Assembly: GCA_965644315.1 (NCBI GenBank)
Contig: CBFFRQ010000066.1
Location: 596,032 to 660,031 of the forward strand
Source: Caecitellus pseudoparvulus
Lineage: Eukaryota > Bigyra: Bicosoecida
DNA length: 64,000 bases
Reading direction: 5' to 3'
Part shown: piece by piece, positions 37,511-50,141 of the stretch
Position numbering within the stretch: the first letter of the stretch is position 1
Layout: every line of letters begins with the position of its first letter
Notes under the pieces: generated by a model
Database searches by the model: none
What the model saw: the letters and a program-made list of their open reading frames with translations, nothing else
Told to the model about the DNA's origin: nothing
Translations under genes and position numbers: made by a program

Positions 37511-38480
37511 GCACCGCTGGGGAGGGGCTTTGGGGTTGCGTCCGCCGCCGCAGTGACGCGCGCCTGCTTGGCGGCTGCGGCAATGGCAGTTTGCACCACC
37601 TCCTGCACGCGGTCGTGGCCAGCGTACAGGGGCAGCTTGTCCACGGCGGAGGACCAGGTGTCAGCCGGAATGAACTGTGTATACCACCCCAGGTGCTGCA
37701 GGTTTGCCTCGCGCAGCCGGGCGGGCAGGGACCGCGTGTGGCTGCCAGGCAGCAGGTTCCAGCCCCCCTCCAGCTCCAGCACCACCCTGTGCGCGGGCAG
37801 GGCCACGTGGGCAGTGTAGGCGACCTGGGACTTGTCACTGGACAGCGGGGCTCCCTGGCCGTTCATGAGGATGCTGTGCTGGAAGGCCGCCTGGGGGCCG
37901 CCTGGGATGCGCTGCACGCGTGTGTGCAGGGACGCGTACAGTGGCAGCGCAGCAGCTTGGGTGGCGCGCTCCGCTGCCGCGACGCGGGTGGAGACGTCGA
38001 GAGGCAGGGTGGGCAGAGCGGGCGTGTCCTCAGCACAGTCTCTGTTGAACACCTGCGCGGCGACGTTCACATGGTGCAGCAGCTCTTGGTCCTCCGTGCT
38101 GAACTGCAGCGTGCGCAGAATGCTGGGGTGCAGCGCCCGCTCGAAGAGGTCTGGCAGCAGCATGCCTGTCAGCACCGCCACAGCCAGCGCTTGGGAGACG
38201 CCCTTCCCATCTAGTTGGTCAATGTGCACTGCGGCGTCGCTGACAAAGGCGGCTGCCCGAGCAGGGTCAGCCTGCGCGCGACACGTCAGAGTGCGGAAAT
38301 TGAAGCACCGCTCCAGGGCAAAAGCGCACTCATGCAGCCCACTGTGCTCACCAACAAGCCTTGCAATACTTCTTCCGGAGAGGGACGGGCTTGTACCACT
38401 TGGGTGCAGAAGTGCCTCGGCATGCGACGCCGAACGCCGGCGTTTGCTGCTCGAAAGCGGCTGAGCCTGGCCGCGTGCAT
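37507..38480 (-). CDS. RAP-domain protein, probably mitochondrial
   Basis: 297 residues. Exons 38480-38352 and 38271-37507, intron 38351-38272 (GTGAGC...GCGCAG). The ATG chosen gives MHAARLSRFRAANAGVRRRM, a basic presequence; a longer start at about 38582 is possible. The middle is helical. The C-terminus (about 195-265) has the RAP pattern: HRVVLELEGGWN, then LPARLREANLQHLGWYTQFI and a W about nine residues on. RAP proteins bind organellar RNA. The E..L..LGW....W spacing supports the call, but the domain is divergent. Intron 1 contains CAATTTCCGCAC. The stop overlaps the DRC2 stop. Confidence 0.6.
38292..38303 (+). promoter_or_regulatory. TGCGGAAATTGA element in intron 1 of the RAP-domain gene
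   Basis: Antisense to the gene, within intron 38351-38272. Confidence 0.45.
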
Positions 38481-38601
38481 GGCGCTGAAGTCGAAGCCGG
38501 GGATACACCCGAGATCCCACGCAACCTGGTGCAGGAGAGCAAAGTTAGGTGAGCCCAACACCAGCGCTAAAAATCCATGCATATGAATTGTTCCCCAACC
38601 G

Positions 38602-41600
38602 TCACTTGCCCACCACCCCGTGCAGAGGCACCCATGACAAGTTCCACGGTGCGACAGCGGTGGCGGCAAGCGCGGCAGGCAGCGCCCTGGACAGGGACGC
38701 CAGGTCCTGCTGCAGCTCCTGCCACTGCTGGCGAGACACCGGCACCTGCACGGAACCAACCTGGGCCGACTCATCGCCCTCCTGCAGCCTCCACTTGACC
38801 GCCACGAGCGAACCGTGCACCTGCAGCGCACCTGTGACTCCGATGGAGCCGGGCAGCGCAGGAGGAGGGTAGATGGCAGCCAGCTTGCGACGCGCAGCAG
38901 GCTCCAGGCACGGCTCCATGCGCAAGAAGGCGCCCCCCTCCAACGGTGCCAGAAGGAGCGGCTGCCCCGCCGCCATGCCCTTCACGTTCCACCCCGCCAG
39001 CTTCACGTGCAAGGACGGGCAGGGAGCGGGTGCTTCAAAGACGAAAGTGAATGCGCCCTCTGCAGCACTGGCCGCCAGCAGGCGCCGCATGGTGTCCACC
39101 AGCGGCAGGTATGCGCCGAAGACGTCCCACTTGATGGAGGACAGCGGTGAGTTGTGCCGCAAGTACCAGTGGTACACTGGCACACCAGCGGCGGCCAGAC
39201 TGGCGTCAGCGCCCTCGCTGTCCTCGGCAACCCGCTCTGGGGTGGGCGCCGTGGCAGGGTGTGCCGTGGCCCAGGGCACGACGAAGGAAGTCTGCGCCTT
39301 GGCTAGGTTCAGCGTCGGCTGCGGCGTGTCGATGGACGGCAACGCGGGCAGACACACCGCAGCGGGAAACGCCTGCTGCACCCCACACTCCCCTGCCGCT
39401 TGCCCTTCCCGCAGCGGCACAATGAATGTGTCGCCCACCTCGGCGTCACACCGGGCGCAGTGCAGCTGGGCAGGCTCTGCTGCGGCGCTGGTGGCGTCGG
39501 GGCGTCCGCTGGCGGCCGCCGCCCCCGCCGCCATCGTGCCCCACCGCACAGCGACAGCCTTGGGCAGCTCGCGAGGCAGGGCGCGCTGGCCCCACCGGAC
39601 ACGCAGGGCGCCTGGTGCGGCGGCGGCAGGGTGCAGCATGACGTGTGTGTCGCCCAGCAGAGCGCCCTTGGGATCTGGTGTCACGTCCTGCGTCGGCAGC
39701 AGGTGACCCCGCTCCTCTGTGTGGCACAGCCAGTGGTCCATCCACGCGGTCCAGGTCTCGGACGGCGCGCGGCGAACTCGCCCCACAGCGGCCTGGCTCA
39801 GCTGGGCCCCGCACCAGGCACACTCCAACACCCCAGCGTGGCCGCGCAGGCACGCCTCTTCCCGGCTCAGCTGCGGGAGGGGCACCGCTGCAGGGGGCTT
39901 GTACATGGTCATGTGTGGCGTCGTGTCCATGTGCAGCCTCCACACGAGGCAGTCGTGGGAGAAGCTGTGCTTGTGGCTGCGCACGGCACACCCCAACTCT
40001 GCCTCCCAGAGCAACAGCACGCCGGGCGCAGCCTCGCCTCGGCGTGTGCAGGGCAGCAGCACGCTGGCCAGGCCTGCAGGCGACACATGCAGGCAGGGCG
40101 TGCCCGGCGCCCACACTGCTGCACTGGGCAGTTGCAAGTACAGCGTCGTGATGCCAATGTGCTGTGCCTGCTGCAGTGCGAAGGGGGGGCGCAGCAGCGG
40201 CGGCCCACCGCCCGTCAAGGCTGCCTTGGTCGCTGAGCGGAGGTGCGTGTGCGCTCCACTCGCACTGCTGGAGCCCAGGAGGCGCTTCAAGGCCAGCGCA
40301 GCAAAGGCTGACGTCGCTGCCGTGTCGTGGGAGGCAGCGGAGAGGGCTGTGGGTGCGCCCAGGCTCGCCACCGTGCCGGCCGTGGCGCTGGTGGCCACTG
40401 TGCCCGCATCCACCGCGCACGCCTGGCGACGAGACAGCTCCTGCCCCAGCTGCTCCTCCTCCTGCCGCCGGCGGACGAGGTCTACGTGCTGCTGCACGTC
40501 TGCAGGCAGAGGTGGGGGGACAGCGGGCCCCATGGGCTGCTTTGGTTCAGTGGTTGGCAGGGAGAAGGGCTCGCTGACACCCGCCACTTGCCGTCGCCGT
40601 GTGACAAGGCGGACCTGGTACACGCCAGGCTTGCCGGGCAGCCGCAGTGGCACACTCCCAATCAGCAAGGCGTCCGCCTGAGAGGTTGGGCTGGCGGTGT
40701 TGGCGGCGTGGCGCCAGGCTGTGCGGCCGTCTCCACTTGGCGGCATGGGCAGCCACTCCATCGCCCAATGGCGCCCCACAGCCCGCACCATGCTCTGGGG
40801 CGTGACCTTGCCCTCATATGAGTATATGCCCAGGAAGTCCCGGTCAGAGGGGCTGCCGTCATCACTGTCGTACACAGCGTCGTCCGGCACCTCCAACGGC
40901 CCACAAGCGCTGCCCACCACCCTCCCGGCCAGGCTGGAACTGCTCAAAGACGCCGCATTTACCGCGAATCGCACTCGCACAGCGCCACCCAGGTGCAAAG
41001 CATCTTCCGGATCAAGCGTGATGGACGCTGTGTACGCTGGTGGCTGTGCTAGCGCGGTACCCTCCTGTGTGGCCAGACTGGCCTGGTGAGCTGCCTGCAC
41101 GTCGGTGTCAGCAGAAGCCTTCCCGGAACCGACACGCTCACCTAAGGCGATCCAGGGGATGTGTGCGAGGGACTTCTTTACCATGAGCAGGACTTGCGTG
41201 CCTTCACACGTCCACAGGCTGTCTGACCGCACTGTGGGGCCTGGGAACACGATGTGCACCTGCACCTGCCCATGTGAAGCCACGGTCACTGCCTCCACAG
41301 TGAACTCCACAGCGACCTGGGACGCAGACGCGGCACCAAGGGCATCCAGAGGCATGCTCACGTACACCGTGTCCCCCTCGTCCGTCCACTCGATGGGGAC
41401 GTGCCAGAAGCTGCCGCTCCCTTGGTCACGCTGAGGCTGCTCCCTGTGCACCTCGACAGGCGGGCGTGCCTGCCCACTGCTGGCAGCGACAGCAGCCTGC
41501 AGAGCACCTGCTGTGAAGTTGTCGATGCTGGCTTTGGCGCTGCGCTTGGAGGCTTCCGCTTGCTGCCACTCGGTGCGTTGTTGGCTGGCTCTGCAGGTGC

Positions 41601-41770
41601 ATGAAGGAGCTTGCACATCGGGCGCTGTTGCAGACACGGCATCAAGGCACGCACTTCACCTGCCGTTCCACAACAGCGGCCTCTGCTGCCTTTCTGGCCT
41701 CTTGTGCCGCTTGTAGCTCTGCCTCTGCCTTTGCGATCTCTGCTGCGAGCGCTGCTCGTCGGGTCGCCAT
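38602..41770 (-). CDS. UBE3D: CS-domain protein fused to a UBE3D-like (HECT-like) E3 region
   Basis: 1,034 residues. Exons 41770-41655 and 41590-38602; intron GTGCGTG...CTGCAG restores a continuous coiled-coil N-terminus (MATRRAALAAEIAKAEAEL, VVERQVKASQQRTEW). Residues about 95-190 look like a CS/p23 domain (FWHVPIEWTDEGDTVYVSMP, LLMVKKSLAHIPW). The C-terminal 450 residues follow the UBE3D plan: CAWCG near 627, then SETWTAWMDHWLCHTEERG, LLGDTHV and LHCARCD near 750, then a final beta-rich block. UBE3D proteins bind E2 enzymes and act as atypical E3 ligases. The middle is Ala/Gly-rich. The CS-E3 combination in one polypeptide is unusual; the boundary is inside a single exon, so it is not a mis-splice. 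Confidence 0.65.
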
Positions 41771-42234
41771 GAGCTCGAAACGCTTGTGAAACGGCGGAGC
41801 CTGTGAGTGCTCTACGGCAAGTAGAAGCGCTGCATTGATGTGCGGTCGTTGCGTGAACTACAGGTGTTAAGAATAAGGGTCGCATGGTCCAGGCTACTGG
41901 ACGTCTCGCGACTGTCAGCCGGCAGGAATGTGGAAAGACTTAGTCTCTGGCTTTCTTAGATCAGGCCAATGTTTCTCACTGCCACATGTGCACGTAGTTC
42001 TCATGCACGCAGGAGACGAACCCAACTATCATCCGGTGCAGCTTGTGTTTGAGATTGGCAATGATAGCCAGCTTGAGTGCTGCACTGGCCCAGAAGGGGC
42101 TTGCAAGGGCGCGCTAACAATGAGGCTCAAAACTCCAGCCAGCATACCGAAACTTGAGACAAAAGGCCAGCACCATTCCATGAACAAGATCAATCCTAGA
42201 TACCTCAACAAACAACCGACGTTCTAGGCTTGCG
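41771..42234. other. Spacer between the UBE3D-like and ankyrin genes
   Basis: 464 bp. The part 41880-42230 is clearly lower in GC. It has a plus-strand frame 41928-42227 (99 codons, no known domain) that I do not regard as a supported gene. Confidence 0.4.
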
Positions 42235-42980
42235 TCACTTGCGGCTCTTCTTCTTTTTGCCCTTCTTCGCCTTCATGACCTTGGCGCCCAGCAAGGAGGC
42301 CTGCTTCTGCCGCAGCTCCATGCGAATGACGACCTCCTCTGCCAGCGCCTCGGCTGGCGGGGGCATGCCGGCGATGCCCAGGAACTCTTTGTTGCCCACA
42401 CTGTCGGCGACGGCTGAGGCATTGCTGCCTTCCGCGTCGGTCGCGTGCACGTCCACGCCGCGTGCCAGCAGGAGCTTGGCGAAGTCGTTGTGCCCCAGCC
42501 GAGCGCACATGTGCAGAGGGGTGGAACCAGTGCCTGCTTCCTGTGCGTGCATGTCCGCGCCCGCCTCCAGCAGCAGCTCGGCGCTCTCCATGCAACCGTA
42601 CAGAATGGCCACGTGCAGCGGCGTGTGGCCTCCGAACTGGTGCAGCTCGCGGACGTTCACCTCGGCTCCAGCGGCGCACAGGAAGTACAGCATGCGCACA
42701 TCGTTCGCTGCTGCTGCGATGTGTGTCGCGCGAGTCCTGCGCGGTGGGGCGTGTGGTCCACGCAAAAGTGTGCGCGGGTGGCGCCGCAGCGACACACGAA
42801 ACGCCCCACGCACCCATTCACACTTGACGCGGCACACGACGCGCCTTCTTCCAGCAGACGCCCTGCCTCGTCCAGGTTTCCTTCCGTCACGGCTGACAGG
42901 AACATGCGGTTCAGCGCTGCAGTGGCATTTCCTGCAGGGTTGTGGTCGTTGGCCAGGTCGCCTCGCAGCGATGCAGCCAT
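42235..42980 (-). CDS. Small ankyrin-repeat protein with basic tail
   Basis: 211 residues. Exons 42980-42824 and 42713-42235; the intron 42823-42714 choice (donor GTGTGAAT) is the only phase-compatible one I found, so the junction is less certain. Canonical ankyrin repeats: RMLYFLCAAGAEVNVRELHQ, GHTPLHVAILYGCMESAELL, GSTPLHMCARLGHNDFAKLL. These contain normal TPLH motifs, unlike the two larger ankyrin proteins here, so this gene belongs to a different lineage. It ends MKAKKGKKKKSRK. Function unknown. Confidence 0.7.
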
Positions 42981-43656
42981 GGCGCTGGCTCCGATACGGC
43001 AATGCCCAGGACAGGGCCGGGCCGTGCACCAACACAACAAGTACTGAAGCAATCTCTTTCGCGGGTTCAGTTCGACTTGCTTTGTGTGCATTCCACTCAG
43101 TGGGCGTGGCAGTGTAGGGAGGTCGCAAGGTGGGCATCGTACTTGAGGGGGGCTCGGCAGCGGCTGGAGGGCCCCTCGACCTCCGCAAGCGCCGCACGCG
43201 CAGAAAGCCCGGGCCTGCCAAAGTGGAAACTCAACAGAGGGATGTGTGGAACGTGCGCTCCTCAGTCCTCGTGACTGCTGTGCCAGCGACCAACACGTTT
43301 CGGGCAAGTCCCCGGACACTGCGGCCGCGAGGGCCAGCCTTGACGGCGCAGCCTGCTGCAGGCTTCACGCGCAGAGACGTCGCTTCGCGGCGTAGTGCTA
43401 CGAAGACTGCGGGCAGAGGTTTGTCCTAGCAAAGTGATGCATCCAGTGTGCCTGCTTGTCGGGCACACCAACACAACGGGGCTTACTCCTGTCGTGTTTC
43501 CACGACTTTCATTTTCCGCCTGTTCACGCTTGCTCCTCCCCCCTCCTCACACTTGCGCCGCTGCTTGCATGGGACATGGGGGCACTGCACCTACCACCTG
43601 CTTTGAATGAACTCCCTGCACTGCTTGCACCCTCTGCCGCATCGCTTGCATTGCAC
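42981..43656. other. Spacer between the small ankyrin gene and CFAP44
   Basis: 676 bp. I see no gene, tRNA or repeat. Short plus-strand frames lack any recognisable domain. Confidence 0.4.
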
Positions 43657-46600
43657 TCACTTCTTGCCTTCGATGGCGAGCGTGTCAGCAGAGCCTGGCG
43701 GCAGCAGCCCTTCATGTTGCCTGGAGCCAGCCGACGCGGCGCGGGAGGCGGCCACAGCAGCGGCAGCCGACCCTGCTGCAGACCGGGGGGCGTACAGGAA
43801 CCCGCCCTTGTGGCGCAGCACGAACACTTCCCCACGCAGGGCCTCCATCTCGGCAGCCTGCAGCGCCACTAGCTGGCGCAGGCGCGCCTTCTCCGCGGCA
43901 GCCTCCTTGGCTCCGGCAGACTCGTCGGACAGCAGGGCCGATGCGCCCTGTGTGTCGTCCAGCTCGCCCTCCAGGCTGGCTTGCTTGTCGCTGAGCCCCG
44001 CGATGGCTTCCAGTAGCTGCGTGTTGGCCCGCGTCACCTCCACCAGCGCAGCCTGCTGCTCAGAGATGCGGCCTTGCAGCCGCCGCGCCTCGCCTCGCTG
44101 GGTCAACTCCTGGTCTCCCACCTCACCCTCGGCCGCCTTGATGGCGGCTGAGGCGCCCGCCTTGTCCAGCTGTTGGATGTCGATGGGCTGCCCGAACTTC
44201 AGCACCTGCAGGTCGCGCGTGCGTGTCTGTGTCGCCGCAATGTCCGCTTCAGCCTCGCTGTGCTCGCGCTTCAGGCGGCGCTGGGCCTTGCGCAGGTCAG
44301 TGAAGCCTTCCCGCAGCGCATGCGTCTCATCCTGCAGGGAGCCCACACGTTTGCGCAAGTCCGCCAGGCTGTCTGGCTTCATGAGCAAGGCTGAGGCCAG
44401 TGTGGGAGGCACTTGGCCCACCGGCCGCCGATCTGCCTCCTCCACCGCCCGGTGCGCAGACTGCACCTCTGCAATGGAGGCGCCTGGAGCGATGTCCAGG
44501 TCCCGTGGCAGTGGGTCTGGGTGGGGCGCACCGTCCATGGCGTCCTGCACCTCCACGACACACCCCTTGCCCAGGTACACCTGCGAGAACGCCAGCGGCA
44601 CGGTGATGGTGAGCTTGTTCAGCACGCCCTGCTTCTCTGACTGGAACGCGGCGATCTCCCGCCGGATGGCGTTCAGGTCCGACGCCACCTGCCCCTGCCG
44701 TGCCCGGTGGCGGTCCAGGGCCGCCTGGATGCTGGTCTCGGAGGACACCAGGTCCCCCATGACCTCCTCCAGGTCCAGGCGCTCCTCGCGCAGGTCCAGG
44801 ACGCGGTCGAAGAGGGCTTGCTCACAGCCCTCGGGGCACACGTCGTCGCCCATGTCGTCCTCCTCGTCGTCTTCTTCCCCATCCCAGTCAATCTCACTCT
44901 CCTCGTCACTGCCCCCTGCGTCCTCCTCCCCACCATCCCGACTGCGCTTCACGCGGCGCCGGAAGATGCGCAGCAGCTCCGCGTGGGCGGGGTGCGACCC
45001 AGGCACCATCTCCTCGAACTGGTCCAGGATGGCTGCCTGGCGTGCCTCCCACCCCCCCCGCTGGTTGCCCTTCTCCTCCAGCGCCGCCTGGCACTCAGAC
45101 AGGGCCGCCTCAATGGACGCCTTCTCCGAAAGGGACTTAGACAGCTTCAAGGACAGGGCGCGGTCACGCTTGGCCATGTCGCTCAGCAGCTGCAGCTCGT
45201 GGGACAGGGTGAGGGAGCGCACCTCGCCGCCCTTCAGGTGCGTCGCGATGGTCAGGCGCTCCCGGCCCAGTGCCGCCAGCGCGTCGTCGAAACCCTTGAC
45301 GGCTGCAGAGATGTGCCGCACGACACGGCGCCGGGCCGCTGCCCACCGCGCACGCAGGTGCTCAGGCTCAGCGGCGCCTGGTAGAAGCACAGGGACGCAG
45401 GGCGTGGACAGGGGCACGGGCGGCATGCGTGTGTGCTGGCCTGGGGGGGAGGTGAGTGTGGCTGCCGACGGCGCCATGCCCCGCTTGATGCGGCTGGCAG
45501 CCATGACAGCCCCCAGCACGGGGTTGTCCCCCGCCCAGGCAGGCAGCCCCCCGCCTCGCACAGCGCGGCGGTCGGAAGCAAAGGTGTGGCGCTGGGGCAG
45601 GCTGGCGCCGGCCATGCGGCGGCGGCGGCGGCGGGTCACGGTGCGCTTGTCTCCCGTGGCGGGCGGCAGGGGCGTGGACTGGGCAACTTCGTTGGCCACG
45701 CGCACCTCCCGCAGTTCAGGCCACTCCTGTGGGTCGTTGTACGGGTCGGAGGGGGGCGCCCACAGGCCCGGCACCACTGCCGACTCGTCCCCAAGCGCCT
45801 TGGACAGCTCTACGACACGGGCGTTGGCAGCGTGCACGGCAGCCACCAGGGACGCACGCAGACTGCGCAGCGCGAGCAAGCGGTGGTTGAAGTGCATCTG
45901 CACGACGAACAGGGCGGCCTGCAGCACAGTGGCCTGCTGGGCCTTCTTGTGGGCGTCCAGGCGCTTGTGCTCGGGCACGGTGTAGGCGGGGTCCGACTTG
46001 AGGGGGAAGTTGCCCTTGTTGTGCTGGGCGTCGGCCAGTGCCTCGGCCAGGTCGGGGTCCACGTCATCGGGCCCCGGGCGCACGTCTTGGACCCGGCGCA
46101 GCGCGGCAGCTCGCGCCAGCCGCCGAGCCTTGCGCACCTCGAAGCTGCTGCCGGTGATGTTGGCGTCAGTGCCCATGGCCAGCAGGAGAGGCTCGTCAGC
46201 TGCGTGCAGTTTGCGCCGGAACAGGGCCGCGGCAGTCTGCCGTGAGGCACCGCCGTGCCTGCCCTCATGACCCTCGTCACCGTCCCCTTCCAGCGCTGCT
46301 CGCAGCTCTTCCACCTGCGCCAGCAGGTCGCGTGGCAGGGCCCGCGTGGGGAAGGACTTCACCACCGTGCTGCGGTCATTCAGCCCCGGCACGGAGAACG
46401 CCTCCACAAGGAGCGGGTCAAGGTAAGCACCGCGCAGCTTGGCCACTGACAAGCGGGCGGCCTCGCCCTCGTACGCCAGCTGCCGCTCCACCTCCTTCAG
46501 CCCCGCCTCCGCCTCGCCCTGGAGACGGGACGCCATCTCGGCGTCGATGACCAGCTCTGCCGGGTCCAGCTGTGGCAGACTGCCTGCCTTGGCAGCCGCC

Positions 46601-49600
46601 TGCACTTGCTGCCACTGCTCCTCGCCTTCCTTGCCAGGGGGCAAGCCCAGGCTGCTGCGGGAGACAGGCAGCCCCATACGCAGGCGCAGGGCGGCGAAAT
46701 CCAACTGCATGCGCCGCACGACACCCCGCACACGCTCCTTGGCCACCTCAGCAGCGGCAGCACGGGCGTCCGCTTCATCCTGCAGCTTGGCCTGCTGCAG
46801 GCTGTACGCCGTGGGGGCGGCGATGTCCTCTGCTTCCTTGCCCTCCAGAGCGCTGGCCACACTGGCGCCGTCGTCGTCATCGGGACGGCTCTGCGGCGCT
46901 GGGAAGACGTCACCCCCTGCACCCTCCTCGGCATCTTTCCCTTCCTGCAGCGCCTTCAAGTGCCCAGCACCAGTGGGCGGCGGCCCGATGAGCGTCGCTG
47001 GGTCCAGCGCCACCACACCTGACGAGCCCAGCTTGGCAGGCGTGCTCGCTGCAGCTGCGCCGCCAGCGGCAGCTTTTCCAGCACCTGCTGTCACCGCAGC
47101 AGCCTCTTCCTCCTCCTCACTGGGCAGTGTGGGCGGGTTGGTCACCACCTCAGCCGCCACGGCACGCTCGCCCAGTGCCGCAGTGTACACCGACGCGTTG
47201 GCCAGGGCCATGCCCCCCTTCCACGGGACATGGGCAGAGACGACGCTGGTCTCCAGCGCCAGTGGACCGGGTCCCTCCTCCTCCCGCTCAGCAATCAGTG
47301 CCGCCAGGATGCCCTCTGCGCCACCCTTGGGCAGCAACACGTCAGGGGCATCGTGGGGAAAGGGGTGTGGTACGATGCCATGTCGGTCCAGACCATCCAG
47401 CCCCGCGCTCTCGTCCTCCTGCACTGCCGCCAGCATGCCTGGCACGTTCAGCCGCAGCGCCAGCAGGGCGCCCAGTGGGGACGGCACCAGTAGGAATGCA
47501 CCGTCGAACGTGAGAGCTGCGCGGGCCAGGCTGGCGCTCTGGACGGCCTGAGCACTGCTCGCATCCACGCGCATGTACCGTTTGGGGTTGGTCGCGGGGC
47601 GCATCGTGACAGAGCCATCCAAACTCGCTGCCACGAGGAGAGTCACAGGGGCTGACGCCCCCCCTCCTGGCGCCACCTGCACGGTTGACAGTGTGGACAC
47701 GGGCGCGTGTGCGTTGGCATACGTCGCGACGGGTGTCACCGTGGCCAGGTCCGGCGTGGCGCCTTCCTTGCAGTGCTCAGAGGCAGGCAGCAGGGCGACG
47801 CTGGGAGCTCCGGGGGTGGGCGCACCCTGCGGACGGGGCAGTGCCACCTCCAGCAGCAGCTGGCACATGTCTTGGCTCGTGCACAACAAAACACGCCAGG
47901 TGCCGCTGAAGTCCTTCTTGGAGTTGGTGAAGCTGATGGCGTTGGCATGCGTGGCACTCTCATCCCACGGCGCAAAGGCAGCGGCAGTCAGTGTGCCCGG
48001 GTGCCGGGCCTTCAGGCGAGCCTCTTCCTCCTCTGCCGCTGCAGCAGCGGCCTTGGCATCCCGACCCGACACCGGGGCAGGGCTGGGAGTCGGGCTGCCT
48101 TCCCCGTCACCCTCCTCCACCTCAGGCGGCGCCAGGCGCAGCGGGGTGGGTTTCATCGGCAGGCTCAGCGCATACCGGGCGTAGGGCAGGTCCAGCTGGA
48201 ACGTCTTGGCCGTGTCAGGGTAGTGCTGGGCTGTGCCTGGCAGGGGCAGCACGGCCACCTCGGGGGCAGACCCAGCCGCCCTCCCCGCAACAGCCGGCTT
48301 CACGAGGAGGTGGTAACCGCTGGCGCCTCCAGAAGGGTGCCACTGCAGCGAGCCCACTGGCCAGGGGAATGGCACAAAACCCAGGGGGGTGAGCCCACCC
48401 TCCCCTGCCTCTGGCACTGCGAAAATGAACACGCTGCCGTCAGAGGAAGAGCTGGCGAGGAAAGCGCCATCAGCGGAGAAGGTGAGCGCCGTCACGGGTC
48501 CAGAGTGCGGCTTGAACACTTGCCGCCGCAGCCACGTAGAGTGCGCAGCGTCCAACAGCAGCAGGCGGGCCACGCCGTCCTCGAACCCCACCAACACGCC
48601 GGCTTTGCCAGCCAGTGCTGGCGACTGCGGCACCCAGGCGGCACAGGTGGCCGCACACCCCGATGCAGCTGAGAAGGTGCAGATGAGGGAGCGCGCAGCG
48701 ACGTCCCACGCCCGCACACTGCCGTCCTGGCCTGCAGACACGGCCACTTGCAGGGTGGGGGATGTCACCACGGCATGCACAGCGCCGGCATGGCTGACAA
48801 GCACCTTGCTGGCGTCGCCGCTGTCGGCGTTCAGGGACCAGACACCCCCCCCCGCGTCGAGCACTGCAAACTGCTGCTCAGCCAGGTGCACCAGGCCCGC
48901 CACCTGCACTGGGCGTCCACCTGCGTCGCCCACACGCACCTCTGCCAACGGCTCCAGCAGCACGTGCAGCTCCTCTTCAAACGTGTCGGCCGTGTCGATA
49001 TCGTGGAAGGACCACCAGCGCAAGATGCCGTCGTCGCCCCCCGTCACGAAGCGGCTGTTGTCCACGCCGCCATCCGGGCCTGGTAGCCACTTGACCGCCT
49101 TGATGTCCCCGTGATGCGCAGGCAGTCGCGCGTCGGGGGCGTCGGACAGCGGGTCTGGCCTGGCGAGGAGGCACTTGATGAAGTGCCCCTCCCACAGGAT
49201 GAGTTCCCCCGTTTCCGAGCCAGACAACACCTTGCCGTCCGGCAGCTCTGCAAAGGCGCTGACGTCTGACAGGTCCACCCTGCCGAACTTGCCGATCTCC
49301 CCCTGCAGCTTCATTCCCGTGAATGTGCTGGCCATGCGCCAGAACCGGATGTGCCCGATGCCCGAAGACGTCAGCTTGCCCGGCATGAAGGGGTGGAACT
49401 GCACCGTGTACACCTCTTGGCTGAACGCCTTGCTGCGCAAGTGCAGCTTCTCCTCACGCCACCTCCACACGGTCAGCGTGAAGTCTGGCGCGGCGCCCAC
49501 GGACGCCAGCAGCTCGCCGTCCTCAGAGAACGCCAGGTCTGTGAACTGCACCTCCGTGCCGCCGGCCAAGACGCTCGTCACAGCGAGGTCAGACAGACGG

Positions 49601-50141
49601 TACACAAGGATGCGTGGCTGGCCACCACGCCCGCCCAGCGCCAGGAATTCGCCACTGGGGTGAGCTGCCACACCACCCACACCACCCACATCCATGCCTG
49701 TAATGTACCGACTGGTGCCGTTCGTGAGGTCTGCGTGAGGGGCAGTGGGCGTCTGGTGAGGTTGGGTGACGGCGGAGTGCGAGGCCAGCGCACGCACCAA
49801 GCAGCCGCACGGCGTTGCCGCCCACCACTGCGATTTCCGTGGCAGAAATGCGGAGCAGGGAGTTCTTCTTCGCCACATCTGCCCCAAACATGCAGTGCAG
49901 CGCCGCAAAGTCACGTGGTAGCTCGCCAAATCGACGGGGCTGCGGGGAAGCAGCGGCGCTTGCGATGTCAAGTCGGCTCTTTGCACCCTGAAGCACGCGC
50001 CGTCTTCGCAAGACGCACCTGTGACAAGCCCCGTTCATCCTGCACACTGAGCTCAGTGACCTTGCTCTCTCCCTCCTCTGCCAGCTCAGGCTCTGGGCTG
50101 GCGGCCTTGGCTTCCTCCTTCCCTTCGCTGGCTGCAGCCAT
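43657..50141 (-). CDS. CFAP44: Cilia and flagella associated protein 44
   Basis: Axonemal tether protein that links inner-arm dynein I1/f to the doublet. Exons 50141-50019, 49939-49798 and 49730-43657 give 2,112 residues. N-terminal WD40 propellers (residues about 70-700) contain very conserved stretches: RSKAFSQEVYTVQFHP, SGIGHIRFWRMASTFTGMKL, ELPDGKVLSGSETGELILWE, RQVFKPHSGPVTALTF and GFEDGVARLL. A disordered acidic middle follows, then long coiled coils (about 1,150-2,080) with LNKLTITVPLAFSQVYLG, conserved in the CFAP43/44 pair. RSKAFSQ and TFTGMKLQG favour CFAP44 over CFAP43. Introns use GTGCGTC and GTGCGTG. Confidence 0.95.

Noticed and set aside
41928-42227. 99-codon plus-strand frame in a lower-GC spacer
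   Set aside because: No recognisable domain, no element upstream and no sign of conservation; a chance frame cannot be excluded.
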